Source of the DNA: an uncultured Collinsella sp.
GTDB taxonomy: Bacteria > Actinomycetota > Coriobacteriia > Coriobacteriales > Coriobacteriaceae
DNA length: 6,166 nt
Assembly (NCBI GenBank): GCA_900550965.1
Contig: URUC01000103.1
Location: 1-6,166 of the forward strand
Direction of reading: 5' to 3'
Part shown: piece after piece, positions 1 to 6,166 of the stretch
How positions within the stretch are numbered: position 1 is the stretch's first letter
Layout of the letters: every line of letters begins with the position of its first letter
Notes under the pieces: model-generated
Databases searched by the model: none
The model's input: only the letters and a program-made list of their open reading frames with translations
What the model was told of the DNA's origin: nothing
Made by a program: the position numbers and the translations under genes

Positions 1-19
1 TTTTGAGCTCCGCTCAAAA
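1..19. repeat. Small perfect hairpin at window edge
   Basis: TTTTGAGC (1-8) and GCTCAAAA (12-19) are perfect inverse complements around a 3-nt loop. The T-rich arm comes first and the A-rich arm second, which is the reverse of an intrinsic terminator (A-rich arm, then T-tract), so I do not call it a terminator. Bases 20-200 contain no promoter or gene that I can support. The reading frame through them is open but gives a proline/arginine-rich sequence that does not look like protein, so it is treated as upstream non-coding sequence. Confidence 0.5.
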
Positions 20-187
20 TTTGGACATCCCTCCTCTTCAACCACGCCCCCATCGCGTTCAGCATCGACCCAGATCCCCAAACATGGAACCTACGCCCGC
101 ATCCAGTCCCGACCGTTTGCCGAGCAATAGGGTCGCAATCGGCGCCGAACATGTACTATGTACGGGCATTGTCCAAATCCGTAATCC

Positions 188-193
188 AAAGGA
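188..193 (+). promoter_or_regulatory. Ribosome binding site deciding a TTG start
   Basis: AAAGGA lies 7 nt before TTG at 201. The ATG at 219 is preceded by a C/G/T-rich stretch without a purine-rich motif. This favours the TTG start for the UPF0126 protein. Confidence 0.5.
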
Positions 194-200
194 CCCCATC

Positions 201-890
201 TTGCCCGTCGTCGCCGCTATGACCGTTACCTCACACGCCACGGATGCCATGGTCGCCATCCCGTTTTGGCTCGAAATGTTCGCCGTCGTCGCGGCTTCAA
301 TCTCGGGCGTGTTGGTCGCGCGCGAGCACAAACTCGACCTGGTGGGTGCAGTTGCGCTCGCCGTGGTCTGTGGCTTGGGCGGCGGTCTTTTACGCGACAT
401 GACGCTGCAGGTGGGCAACGTCTACATCCTCAACCAGCCAATGGCGCTGCCGCTTTCCATTGCCACGGCAGCCATCATCTATATTTTCCCGGCAATCGTC
501 GACAAGCCCGAAAAACTCATTCCCCTGCTCGACATCATCTCGGTCGGCATCTACGCCGCCACTGGAGCGGACAAGGCGCTGGTCTACGGCTTTGCGCCGG
601 CGGTGTGCATCATGATGGGCTTTTTCACCGCGGTGGGCGGTGGCATGTTGCGCGACGGCTTTATGGGCGTGGTTCCGGGCATTTTCCAACGTACTAACTT
701 TTATGCCATCGCCGCCATCGCCGGATCGACAAGCTATGTGTGTCTCGTTATGAGCGGCATCATGAGCAATGTCGCCGCGCTGGTCGTATGCGTTGTCGTG
801 ACCATGGGTCTGCGCTGGCTCTCGCTGCGCTTTGACATCAAAAGCCCCACCGAAGAGGACATCGCGCGCTTTTTGCACCGCAAAAAGTAG
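201..890 (+). CDS. UPF0126 / TRIC-like membrane transporter (YicG family)
   Basis: Integral membrane protein of 229 residues, built from two tandem UPF0126 domains (Pfam family now named Gly_transporter, related to trimeric intracellular cation channels). The family has about 200-220 residues. Each half carries the signature GGGxLRD, here GGGLLRD at residues 60-66 and GGGMLRD at 146-152, in glycine-rich membrane helices. Around seven hydrophobic segments are visible between residues 20 and 205, followed by a short charged cytoplasmic tail ending in RKK. Some family members are implicated in glycine uptake; the substrate here cannot be read from sequence. Start choice: TTG at 201 has an AAAGGA Shine-Dalgarno at 188-193 with 7-nt spacing. 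The next in-frame ATG, at 219, has none and would shorten the protein by 6 residues. The frame is open back to base 3, but that extension is not membrane-like and would exceed family length. The downstream gene begins 106 bp later on the same strand. Confidence 0.88.
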   Translation: MPVVAAMTVTSHATDAMVAIPFWLEMFAVVAASISGVLVAREHKLDLVGAVALAVVCGLGGGLLRDMTLQVGNVYILNQPMALPLSIATAAIIYIFPAIVDKPEKLIPLLDIISVGIYAATGADKALVYGFAPAVCIMMGFFTAVGGGMLRDGFMGVVPGIFQRTNFYAIAAIAGSTSYVCLVMSGIMSNVAALVVCVVVTMGLRWLSLRFDIKSPTEEDIARFLHRKK

Positions 891-891
891 A

Positions 892-920
892 TTGCGCGGG
901 CTCATCCTTCGAAATACAAC
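892..920 (+). promoter_or_regulatory. Possible promoter of the bactofilin-like gene
   Basis: TTGCGC (892-897) and TACAAC (915-920) are spaced by 17 bp and match the sigma70-type -35 and -10 consensus at 3/6 and 4/6 positions. Transcription would begin near 927 and give a leader of about 70 nt that includes the inverted repeat at 960-984. The match is weak, and read-through from the preceding gene is an alternative because no terminator is visible between them. Confidence 0.25.
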
Positions 921-959
921 CGAGAGGTTCTTTTAGAGCGCCCACGCGTTGGGTACCCT

Positions 960-984
960 GTTAGATGCATATCGAGCATCTAAC
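960..984. promoter_or_regulatory. Perfect 9-bp inverted repeat touching the RBS (operator or RNA hairpin)
   Basis: GTTAGATGC (960-968) and GCATCTAAC (976-984) are perfect inverse complements with a 7-nt centre. The right arm ends directly against the Shine-Dalgarno GAAGGA (985-990) of the next gene. As DNA this is a plausible dimeric repressor site. As RNA it is a stable hairpin that stacks against the ribosome binding site and could affect translation. It is not a terminator: no U-tract follows. It does not match the CIRCE element (TTAGCACTC-N9-GAGTGCTAA) apart from TTAG/CTAA ends. Confidence 0.6.
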
Positions 985-996
985 GAAGGATTCACT

Positions 997-2142
997 ATGC
1001 CCCGCAATCAATTCCCGTCGACCCAGCGCTGTAAAGCGTGGGGCCGCATCACCATCCTATTCGCACTCATCGCGCTGGCGATCACCGCGCTTCCCACGGC
1101 GTCGTTCGCCGGCACAGACACCGCCGGCAACGTACTCACGACCGACGAAGGCTCCACCCCGTCCGGCGTCGAAGGTGACCTGTACTGGGCAGGTCAGAGC
1201 CTCAACCTGGACGACACCTCCATCGACCGCGATATCATCGCCGCGGGCGATACCCTCTCGATCCGCGACTGCACGGTGGGTGGCGCCGTCCGCTTGGCGG
1301 CGCGTACCATCGACGTTGCCAAGACCACGGTTGATGGCAGCGTGACCGTCGCTGGCCAGCATGTCGTGCTCAATTCCGACAGCACCGCCAACTGCTTCTA
1401 CGCGATAGGTGAGACGGTTGCCCTGCGAGGCTCTACCAAGTCGGCAGCGCTTGCGGGCGACACGGTGACCATCGATGGCACCGTCGATGGCGATGTCGAG
1501 GTTTGGGCCGACAAGCTCATCCTGGGCAAGAACGCCCGCATCACCGGCACCGTGAACGCTCACGTCTCCGAGGACCCCGAGCGTGCCGCGGGAGCCGAGG
1601 TCGGTGCGCTCAAGATCGACCGCACCGAGAACGAAGATACTTCCACCGTTAACGATGTCATCGGCGGTATCGTCGCCGCGGCGCTTTCCACCTGCTTTGT
1701 CGCCCTACTGCTCGAACTCGTCTTTCCGCGCGCAACCGCCAGCGCCGCCGGCATGCTCCACCAGCGCCCCATGCCCCTGTGGGTGAGCGGTCTTCTGGGC
1801 ACGATTGCTATCGTCCCCGCCGTCCTACTGCTAATTATCTCTATCGCTGGTCTGTCGCTTGCCGGAGCCCTCATGTGCGGTGTTATTGGCATCGTGCTGG
1901 TGTCGAGTGCCTTTGCAGGGTGCGCGATCGCGCGCATGGTCGGACACAGCCAGAACCGCTACGCCATGGCAGCCGTTGGTGGCGTAACCGCAGGCGCCCT
2001 CACGGGGCTTCCCCTCGTAGGCGGCTTCATCAGCGGCGTGGCCTTTGTCTTTATGCTCGGCTACGCCATCCAGATCATCTGGCGCAACGCCCACCTCAAG
2101 CCGCAGCAGCCGGCTAACACGCCAGGACTCCCCACCGCCTAG
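997..2142 (+). CDS. Secreted bactofilin-like beta-solenoid protein with C-terminal membrane domain
   Basis: 381 residues in three parts. (1) An N-terminal signal sequence: basic residues to R17, hydrophobic core about 18-33, likely cleavage after SFA at 38. (2) A polymer-forming/bactofilin-like repeat region, about 57-190, with alternating hydrophobic beta-strands and turns rich in G, D and T. Rungs of 18 residues begin at I80, V98, V116 and F134, and one rung is shortened to about 15 before V167. (3) A hydrophobic C-terminal region with about four to five membrane helices between 219 and 362 and a polar proline-rich tail. Such architecture is found in conserved bacterial proteins annotated as polymer-forming or bactofilin-like; their role is mostly unknown, with an envelope or surface structural role inferred. 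The solenoid is probably extracytoplasmic. Start choice: ATG at 997 has GAAGGA at 985-990 with 6-nt spacing, and the signal peptide begins properly from it. An upstream TTG at 949 lies before the inverted repeat and lacks support. The gene ends just before a terminator region. Confidence 0.85.
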   Translation: MPRNQFPSTQRCKAWGRITILFALIALAITALPTASFAGTDTAGNVLTTDEGSTPSGVEGDLYWAGQSLNLDDTSIDRDIIAAGDTLSIRDCTVGGAVRLAARTIDVAKTTVDGSVTVAGQHVVLNSDSTANCFYAIGETVALRGSTKSAALAGDTVTIDGTVDGDVEVWADKLILGKNARITGTVNAHVSEDPERAAGAEVGALKIDRTENEDTSTVNDVIGGIVAAALSTCFVALLLELVFPRATASAAGMLHQRPMPLWVSGLLGTIAIVPAVLLLIISIAGLSLAGALMCGVIGIVLVSSAFAGCAIARMVGHSQNRYAMAAVGGVTAGALTGLPLVGGFISGVAFVFMLGYAIQIIWRNAHLKPQQPANTPGLPTA

Positions 2143-2149
2143 CCGCCAA

Positions 2150-2182
2150 CCACCACAAAAGGGCCAGGCACCTTTGTGGTGG
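2150..2182. repeat. Long imperfect hairpin downstream of the bactofilin-like gene
   Basis: The left arm at 2150-2162 (CCACCACAAAAGG) pairs with the right arm at 2171-2182 (CCTTTGTGGTGG), with one bulged A and an 8-nt loop. No T-tract follows on either strand, so alone it is not an intrinsic terminator. It begins 8 nt after the stop codon and could protect the mRNA 3' end or be one copy of a dispersed intergenic repeat. Confidence 0.5.
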
Positions 2183-2211
2183 CGCAAAGCAACCTGATCC
2201 CATTGCACCAA

Positions 2212-2250
2212 AAAGGGCGCCGACCATTGCGGTCGACGCCCTTTCTTATT
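2212..2250. terminator. Bidirectional intrinsic terminator between convergent genes
   Basis: AAAGGGCGCCGACC (2212-2225) pairs with GGTCGACGCCCTTT (2231-2244) as a 14-bp stem with one C/A mismatch and a 5-nt loop. On the plus strand the stem ends in TTTCTTATT and terminates the bactofilin-like gene. On the minus strand it ends in a run of T (complement of 2211-2214 and the A before it) and terminates typA, whose stop codon is 22 bp away. Confidence 0.85.
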
Positions 2251-2271
2251 GGCAGTTATAAGCCCCAGCGC

Positions 2272-4110
<1,839 letters not shown>

Positions 4111-4157
4111 GTAGTTCCCCTATCTTCTATCCATATACAAACGGCACGCGTATGCGG

Positions 4158-4185
4158 CCCGCCCAGCGATACAACGCTCAGCGGG
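4158..4185 (-). other. Stem-loop in the typA upstream region
   Basis: On either strand CCCGC and GCGGG (4158-4162, 4181-4185) form an outer stem, and AGCG and CGCT (4165-4168, 4175-4178) an inner stem, with a 2x2 internal loop and a 6-nt loop. No T-tract follows on the minus strand, so it is not a terminator of the upstream gene. It would lie in the RNA leader of typA, 48 nt before the start codon, if transcription begins upstream of it. Its function is unknown. Confidence 0.35.
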
Positions 4186-4227
4186 AATATTGAGCCTTTT
4201 ACCGAAAACTCGTTTATTTTAGCGATT

Positions 4228-4677
4228 TTAGATAAGAGGGGTTTCCTCACCTGCAGGTTCAGGGTCGCTCCACATAAAACCATCGCCGGCACCCATGCCC
4301 TCATACAGCACGTATGCCGAAAAACCGCTCTCGAGCGTGGTTTCGAAGAAGCTCACGAGCAGAGCATCGTGATAGCCGCCGTCAATCTCGACGCAGCCGG
4401 TGTAGCCGATGGCATAGCGGGCGATACGGCCCAGGCCCTCGTCCTTAAGACCCATCTTGTGCTCGGAGATAAAGTTGGTGGCAGCCTCCAGGCATGCCTC
4501 CTCGCCATCTTCGTCGAGTGCGGCCAGATAACGGTTGGAAGCGGCGTCCTCGATCGCCACAACCACGCCCGGGTTCTCGCCCGCGGCCAGGTCGTCCAAG
4601 AAGGCGCCAATCAGATCGCACACCATGGCGTCGAGCTCGGCGGAGACGTTACCGGCATCCTGCATATCCTGTGCCAT
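4228..4677 (-). CDS. Small acidic protein of unknown function
   Basis: I do not recognise a family for these 149 residues. The protein is acidic, with many D/E residues, no signal peptide and no clear membrane segment, so it is probably cytoplasmic. The N-terminal half (about 12-72) looks helical. The second half (about 85-130) alternates hydrophobic and polar residues with several G and Y, suggesting a small alpha/beta fold, and the tail is rich in P, E and G. There are two cysteines outside the N-terminal half-helix, at C62 and C95, and one at C20; no metal-binding pattern is evident. Evidence that it is a real gene: the ATG has GGAAGG 7 nt upstream (complement of 4685-4690), it follows the previous gene by 30 bp, and the frame is full-length between neighbours in the same orientation. 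It lies between the small membrane protein gene and typA. Confidence 0.75.
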   Translation of the reverse strand: MAQDMQDAGNVSAELDAMVCDLIGAFLDDLAAGENPGVVVAIEDAASNRYLAALDEDGEEACLEAATNFISEHKMGLKDEGLGRIARYAIGYTGCVEIDGGYHDALLVSFFETTLESGFSAYVLYEGMGAGDGFMWSDPEPAGEETPLI

Positions 4678-4707
4678 CTTTAGACCTTCCCATCGAATCC
4701 GGCGTCG

Positions 4708-5097
4708 TTACAGTTCTTGTGCCTCAGCAGCGATCTTGGCGGCAGCGTCGCGGGCGTGCATCATATCCACCGCACGCTTGTCGAGCACCTTGATCTGACT
4801 GGTCAGCATTACCGCGTCGACCACGCCCCAGATCACCAGGCCCGTAGAGATCGAAAACCCAAGCGCACCAACTGTACCACGAAGGCGCGAGCAGATTGCC
4901 GCGACAAGGGCGGAGATGACAACCATCTTGATAAACGAGCCGCGGCGCTCGCGAAGCGTACGGGCCTGTGTCACATAGGCGAGGCGGGCCGCCTCGGATG
5001 CTTCCGAGCGCATCTGGGCTTCACGCGCGATGGCGGCCGCCTCAGCCGACATGCCGCCGGCCATCAGCGAACGCTCCGCAACCTGGACGCCCCGCAT
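4708..5097 (-). CDS. Small two-helix membrane protein of unknown function
   Basis: No family recognised. From the first ATG the protein has 129 residues: an alanine- and glutamate-rich helix at about 17-50, possibly a coiled coil, then basic RERR before two hydrophobic segments at about 56-70 and 74-98, then a charged, alanine-rich C-terminal helix ending at 129. The two helices joined by the short RLRG turn suggest a hairpin with both ends on the cytoplasmic side. The first ATG follows the stop codon of the BFN gene directly (TAAATG), with no Shine-Dalgarno, so translation would depend on coupling. An internal ATG at 5064 has GGAG 9 nt upstream, and another ATG lies at 5052; either would shorten the N-terminus by 11 or 15 residues while keeping both membrane segments. 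The true start is uncertain. Confidence 0.7.
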   Translation of the reverse strand: MRGVQVAERSLMAGGMSAEAAAIAREAQMRSEASEAARLAYVTQARTLRERRGSFIKMVVISALVAAICSRLRGTVGALGFSISTGLVIWGVVDAVMLTSQIKVLDKRAVDMMHARDAAAKIAAEAQEL

Positions 5098-5598
5098 TTA
5101 GAAGTCATCGGGGGAGAGTGTATGGACGAACTCGTCGAACTTCTCGAACTCCTGCTCGTCGTCGACTTCCTCGGCGTGGGTAGAAACAGTGCCCAGGCGA
5201 TTCATGATGTCGTCCTCCACAAACATGGGAGCATTGCTGCGCACGGCAAGGGCAATGGCATCACTGGGACGGGCGTCGATCTTGCGCTCCTCGCCATCGG
5301 CCAGTACGACGATCGTCGCGTAGAACACCGGCGGCTCGGCGCGAACGATCTCGATGCGCTCGAGCTTGGCGCCCAGGGCGTCGACGGTGTCGAGCAGCAG
5401 GTCATGGGTAATCGGGCGCTCGGCGCGGCCGCTATCGATGCCGCGGCTGATGGCAGTAGCTTCAAACGAACCAGTCTGAATGGAAAGGGAACGCAGCGGC
5501 GCGGGCGAGTCCGATTTGCTGCTGCGCTCACGAAGTACGATAAGCGATGGCACGGGACCGGCGGCCATGACGATGGTCTCTATGTCGACACGAACCAT
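5098..5598 (-). CDS. Bifunctional nuclease family protein (BFN, DUF151)
   Basis: Cytoplasmic protein of 166 residues. The core, about 30-132, is a DUF151 (bifunctional nuclease) domain, recognised by RPITHDLL at 61-68, the stretch DALGAKLERIEIV at 73-85, VFYATIVV at 91-98 and the hallmark DARPSDAIALAVR at 108-120, followed by PMFVEDDI. Plant members have been reported to have nuclease activity; the bacterial role is not established, so a catalytic function here is only inferred. A highly acidic tail (about 143-166, many D/E) follows the domain. Start choice: ATG at 5598 has GGAGGT with 5-nt spacing (complement of 5604-5609), and MVRVDIETI is a usual start for the family. An upstream alternative at 5628 lacks such a site. 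It is the first gene of the minus-strand block and its stop codon abuts the next gene's first ATG. Confidence 0.92.
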   Translation of the reverse strand: MVRVDIETIVMAAGPVPSLIVLRERSSKSDSPAPLRSLSIQTGSFEATAISRGIDSGRAERPITHDLLLDTVDALGAKLERIEIVRAEPPVFYATIVVLADGEERKIDARPSDAIALAVRSNAPMFVEDDIMNRLGTVSTHAEEVDDEQEFEKFDEFVHTLSPDDF

Positions 5599-5654
5599 GG
5601 AACACCTCCGGTACGTAGCGGTTAACACGCGGCAGCCCGCCGCATTGAATAGCT

Positions 5655-5684
5655 ATACTACCCAAACTTTCGCACAGCACACAA
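5655..5684 (-). promoter_or_regulatory. Possible promoter of the BFN operon
   Basis: On the minus strand TTGTGT (complement of 5679-5684) and TAGTAT (complement of 5655-5660) are spaced by 18 bp and match the -35 and -10 consensus at 3/6 and 4/6. Transcription would begin near 5648, about 50 nt before the start codon. It lies just downstream of the tRNA terminator, as expected for an independent unit. Confidence 0.4.
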
Positions 5685-5688
5685 AATC

Positions 5689-5727
5689 AAAGTAGTTAAT
5701 TTGGGGCGGGGCTTTTTTGACTACTTT
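5689..5727. repeat. Inverted repeat upstream of the BFN promoter
   Basis: AAAGTAGT (5689-5696) and ACTACTTT (5720-5727) are perfect inverse complements 23 bp apart. The left copy starts 5 bp upstream of the proposed -35 element. The interval also contains the left arm of a second palindrome: GGGGCTTTTTT (5708-5718) pairs with AAAAAAGCCCC (5739-5749). This may be an operator or a by-product of tandem terminators. Confidence 0.45.
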
Positions 5728-5737
5728 CAGTAGGTAA

Positions 5738-5768
5738 GAAAAAAGCCCCGAGGCAACGCCCCAGGGCT
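5738..5768 (-). terminator. Intrinsic terminator of the tRNA transcript
   Basis: Read on the minus strand, AGCCCTGGGGC (complement of 5758-5768) pairs with GCCTCGGGGCT (complement of 5744-5754) as an 11-bp stem with two G-U pairs and a 3-nt loop. A run of six T follows (complement of 5739-5744, its first T shared with the stem base). It ends 15 bp downstream of the last tRNA. Confidence 0.88.
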
Positions 5769-5782
5769 CTTCACAGTTTTGA

Positions 5783-5859
5783 TGGTGGACCTGACAAGAT
5801 TCGAACTTGTGACCTCCCGGTTATCAGCCGGACGCTCTAACCAACTGAGCTACAGGTCC
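5783..5859 (-). tRNA. tRNA-Ile(GAU), second copy
   Basis: 77 nt including an encoded 3' CCA (complement of 5783-5785). The acceptor stem GGACCTG/CAGGTCC, the TAGCTCAG D-arm start, the anticodon stem TCCGG/CCGGG with loop CTGATAA, and the T-arm with TTCGAAT all fold in standard form. The anticodon GAT is the complement of 5823-5825. It is separated from tRNA-Ala by only 4 nt, so the two are probably one transcript cut by RNase P and 3' nucleases. It is identical to the copy at 6007-6083. Confidence 0.97.
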
Positions 5860-5863
5860 ATCA

Positions 5864-5939
5864 TGGTGGAGGTTAGGGGGATCGAACCCCTGACCTCAGG
5901 CTTGCAAAGCCCGCGCTCTCCCAGCTGAGCTAAACCCCC
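5864..5939 (-). tRNA. tRNA-Ala(UGC)
   Basis: 76 nt including an encoded CCA (complement of 5864-5866). The acceptor arms are GGGGGTT and AACCTCC, and the third pair is G-U, the classical G3-U70 identity element of alanine tRNA. The anticodon loop TTTGCAA carries TGC (complement of 5904-5906). The T-arm contains GTTCGATC. It lies only 11 nt downstream of a strong hairpin and 4 nt before the second tRNA-Ile. Confidence 0.97.
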
Positions 5940-5950
5940 ACGGAGACAGT

Positions 5951-5995
5951 AATAAACACCCCAGCGGCGACTCGGCTCTCGCTGGGGTGTTTATT
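5951..5995. terminator. Perfect 16-bp hairpin between tRNA-Ile and tRNA-Ala
   Basis: The arms 5951-5966 and 5980-5995 are perfect inverse complements: AATAAACACCCCAGCG and its complement. The loop is 13 nt. The GC-rich core followed by GTTTATT fits an intrinsic terminator on either strand. Read on the minus strand it would end the transcript of the first tRNA-Ile, 11 nt after its CCA. Because tRNA-Ala begins 11 nt later, it could instead be a processing hairpin inside one tRNA transcript. Confidence 0.75.
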
Positions 5996-6006
5996 GCGAA
6001 AGAAAG

Positions 6007-6083
6007 TGGTGGACCTGACAAGATTCGAACTTGTGACCTCCCGGTTATCAGCCGGACGCTCTAACCAACTGAGCTACAGGTCC
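6007..6083 (-). tRNA. tRNA-Ile(GAU), first copy
   Basis: 77 nt with encoded CCA (complement of 6007-6009) and anticodon GAT (complement of 6047-6049). The sequence is the same as the copy at 5783-5859, base for base. Identity extends a few bases past the 5' end, to about 80 bp in all (5783-5862 and 6007-6086). It is the first gene after the strong promoter at the right end. Confidence 0.97.
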
Positions 6084-6097
6084 ATCGCGCAAGGGAT

Positions 6098-6127
6098 ATA
6101 TTAGACGAGTCGTTACGCGCGCGTCAA
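6098..6127 (-). promoter_or_regulatory. Strong promoter of the tRNA locus
   Basis: On the minus strand TTGACG (complement of 6122-6127, 5/6 match) and TAATAT (complement of 6098-6103, 4/6 match) are spaced by 18 bp. Transcription would start near 6091, about 8 nt before the tRNA. An A/T-rich stretch at about 6131-6148 (complement AAAGATTTTCAAAAAAG) upstream of the -35 resembles an UP element. The GC-rich bases between the -10 and the start are typical of stable-RNA promoters subject to stringent control; that control is inferred. Confidence 0.75.
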
Positions 6128-6166
6128 CAACTTTTTTGAAAATCTTTGAGGGGGGTGGTCGCCGGG

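Noticed and set aside
3..200. N-terminal extension of the UPF0126 protein back to base 3
   Set aside because: The stretch is proline/arginine-rich, would add about 66 residues beyond family length, has no RBS, and TTG at 201 has a well-spaced AAAGGA.
960..984. CIRCE heat-shock operator
   Set aside because: Only the TTAG/CTAA ends agree; the arms are GTTAGATGC with a 7-nt centre, not TTAGCACTC with 9.
949..996. TTG start at 949 for the bactofilin-like protein
   Set aside because: ATG at 997 has GAAGGA 6 nt upstream and opens a proper signal peptide; the extension would run through the inverted repeat.
4717..5625. 302-residue plus-strand open frame
   Set aside because: It overlaps the BFN gene and the small membrane protein gene in antisense; no domain is seen, and the opposite strand carries clear DUF151 motifs.
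5599..5628. Upstream start of the BFN protein at 5628
   Set aside because: ATG at 5598 has a near-perfect GGAGGT at 5-nt spacing; the extension covers that site and has no family similarity.
5783..6083. Prophage or island attachment sites at the duplicated tRNA-Ile
   Set aside because: The interval is only 224 bp, holds tRNA-Ala and a hairpin, and there is no integrase or foreign gene in the window.

Overview
The window is GC-rich bacterial chromosome with densely packed genes and no sign of phage, plasmid or insertion sequences. Protein character and layout (TypA/BipA, a BFN/DUF151 protein, a bactofilin-like secreted membrane protein, tRNAs with encoded CCA ends) suggest an actinobacterium of the class Coriobacteriia. 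Collinsella is my best guess; this rests on general recognition, not a search.

Layout. Bases 1-200 hold no convincing gene, only a small hairpin at the left edge. Two plus-strand genes follow: a UPF0126/TRIC-like membrane transporter (201-890) and a protein with a signal peptide, a bactofilin-like beta-solenoid and a multi-pass membrane domain (997-2142). A perfect 9-bp inverted repeat touches the ribosome binding site of the second gene. A hairpin and then a bidirectional intrinsic terminator (2212-2250) separate these genes from the convergent minus-strand block.

The minus-strand block reads, in order of transcription: a BFN/DUF151 family protein (5598-5098), a small two-helix membrane protein of unknown function whose first possible start abuts the previous stop (5097-4708), a small acidic protein of unknown function (4677-4228), and the ribosome-associated GTPase TypA/BipA (4110-2272). 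The first three genes are close enough to form an operon. typA follows after 117 bp that contain a stem-loop, so it may be read through or separately transcribed.

The right end is a minus-strand stable-RNA locus: tRNA-Ile(GAU), a perfect 16-bp hairpin, tRNA-Ala(UGC), then an identical second tRNA-Ile(GAU) and an intrinsic terminator. A promoter of near-consensus type with an A/T-rich upstream stretch sits just before the first tRNA. No separate promoter is evident for the tRNA-Ala/tRNA-Ile pair behind the internal hairpin.

Most of the window is core housekeeping sequence. I did not find a clearly new multi-gene system. The points most worth checking are the inverted repeat at 960-984, the unusual tRNA arrangement, and the two unknown genes between the BFN gene and typA.
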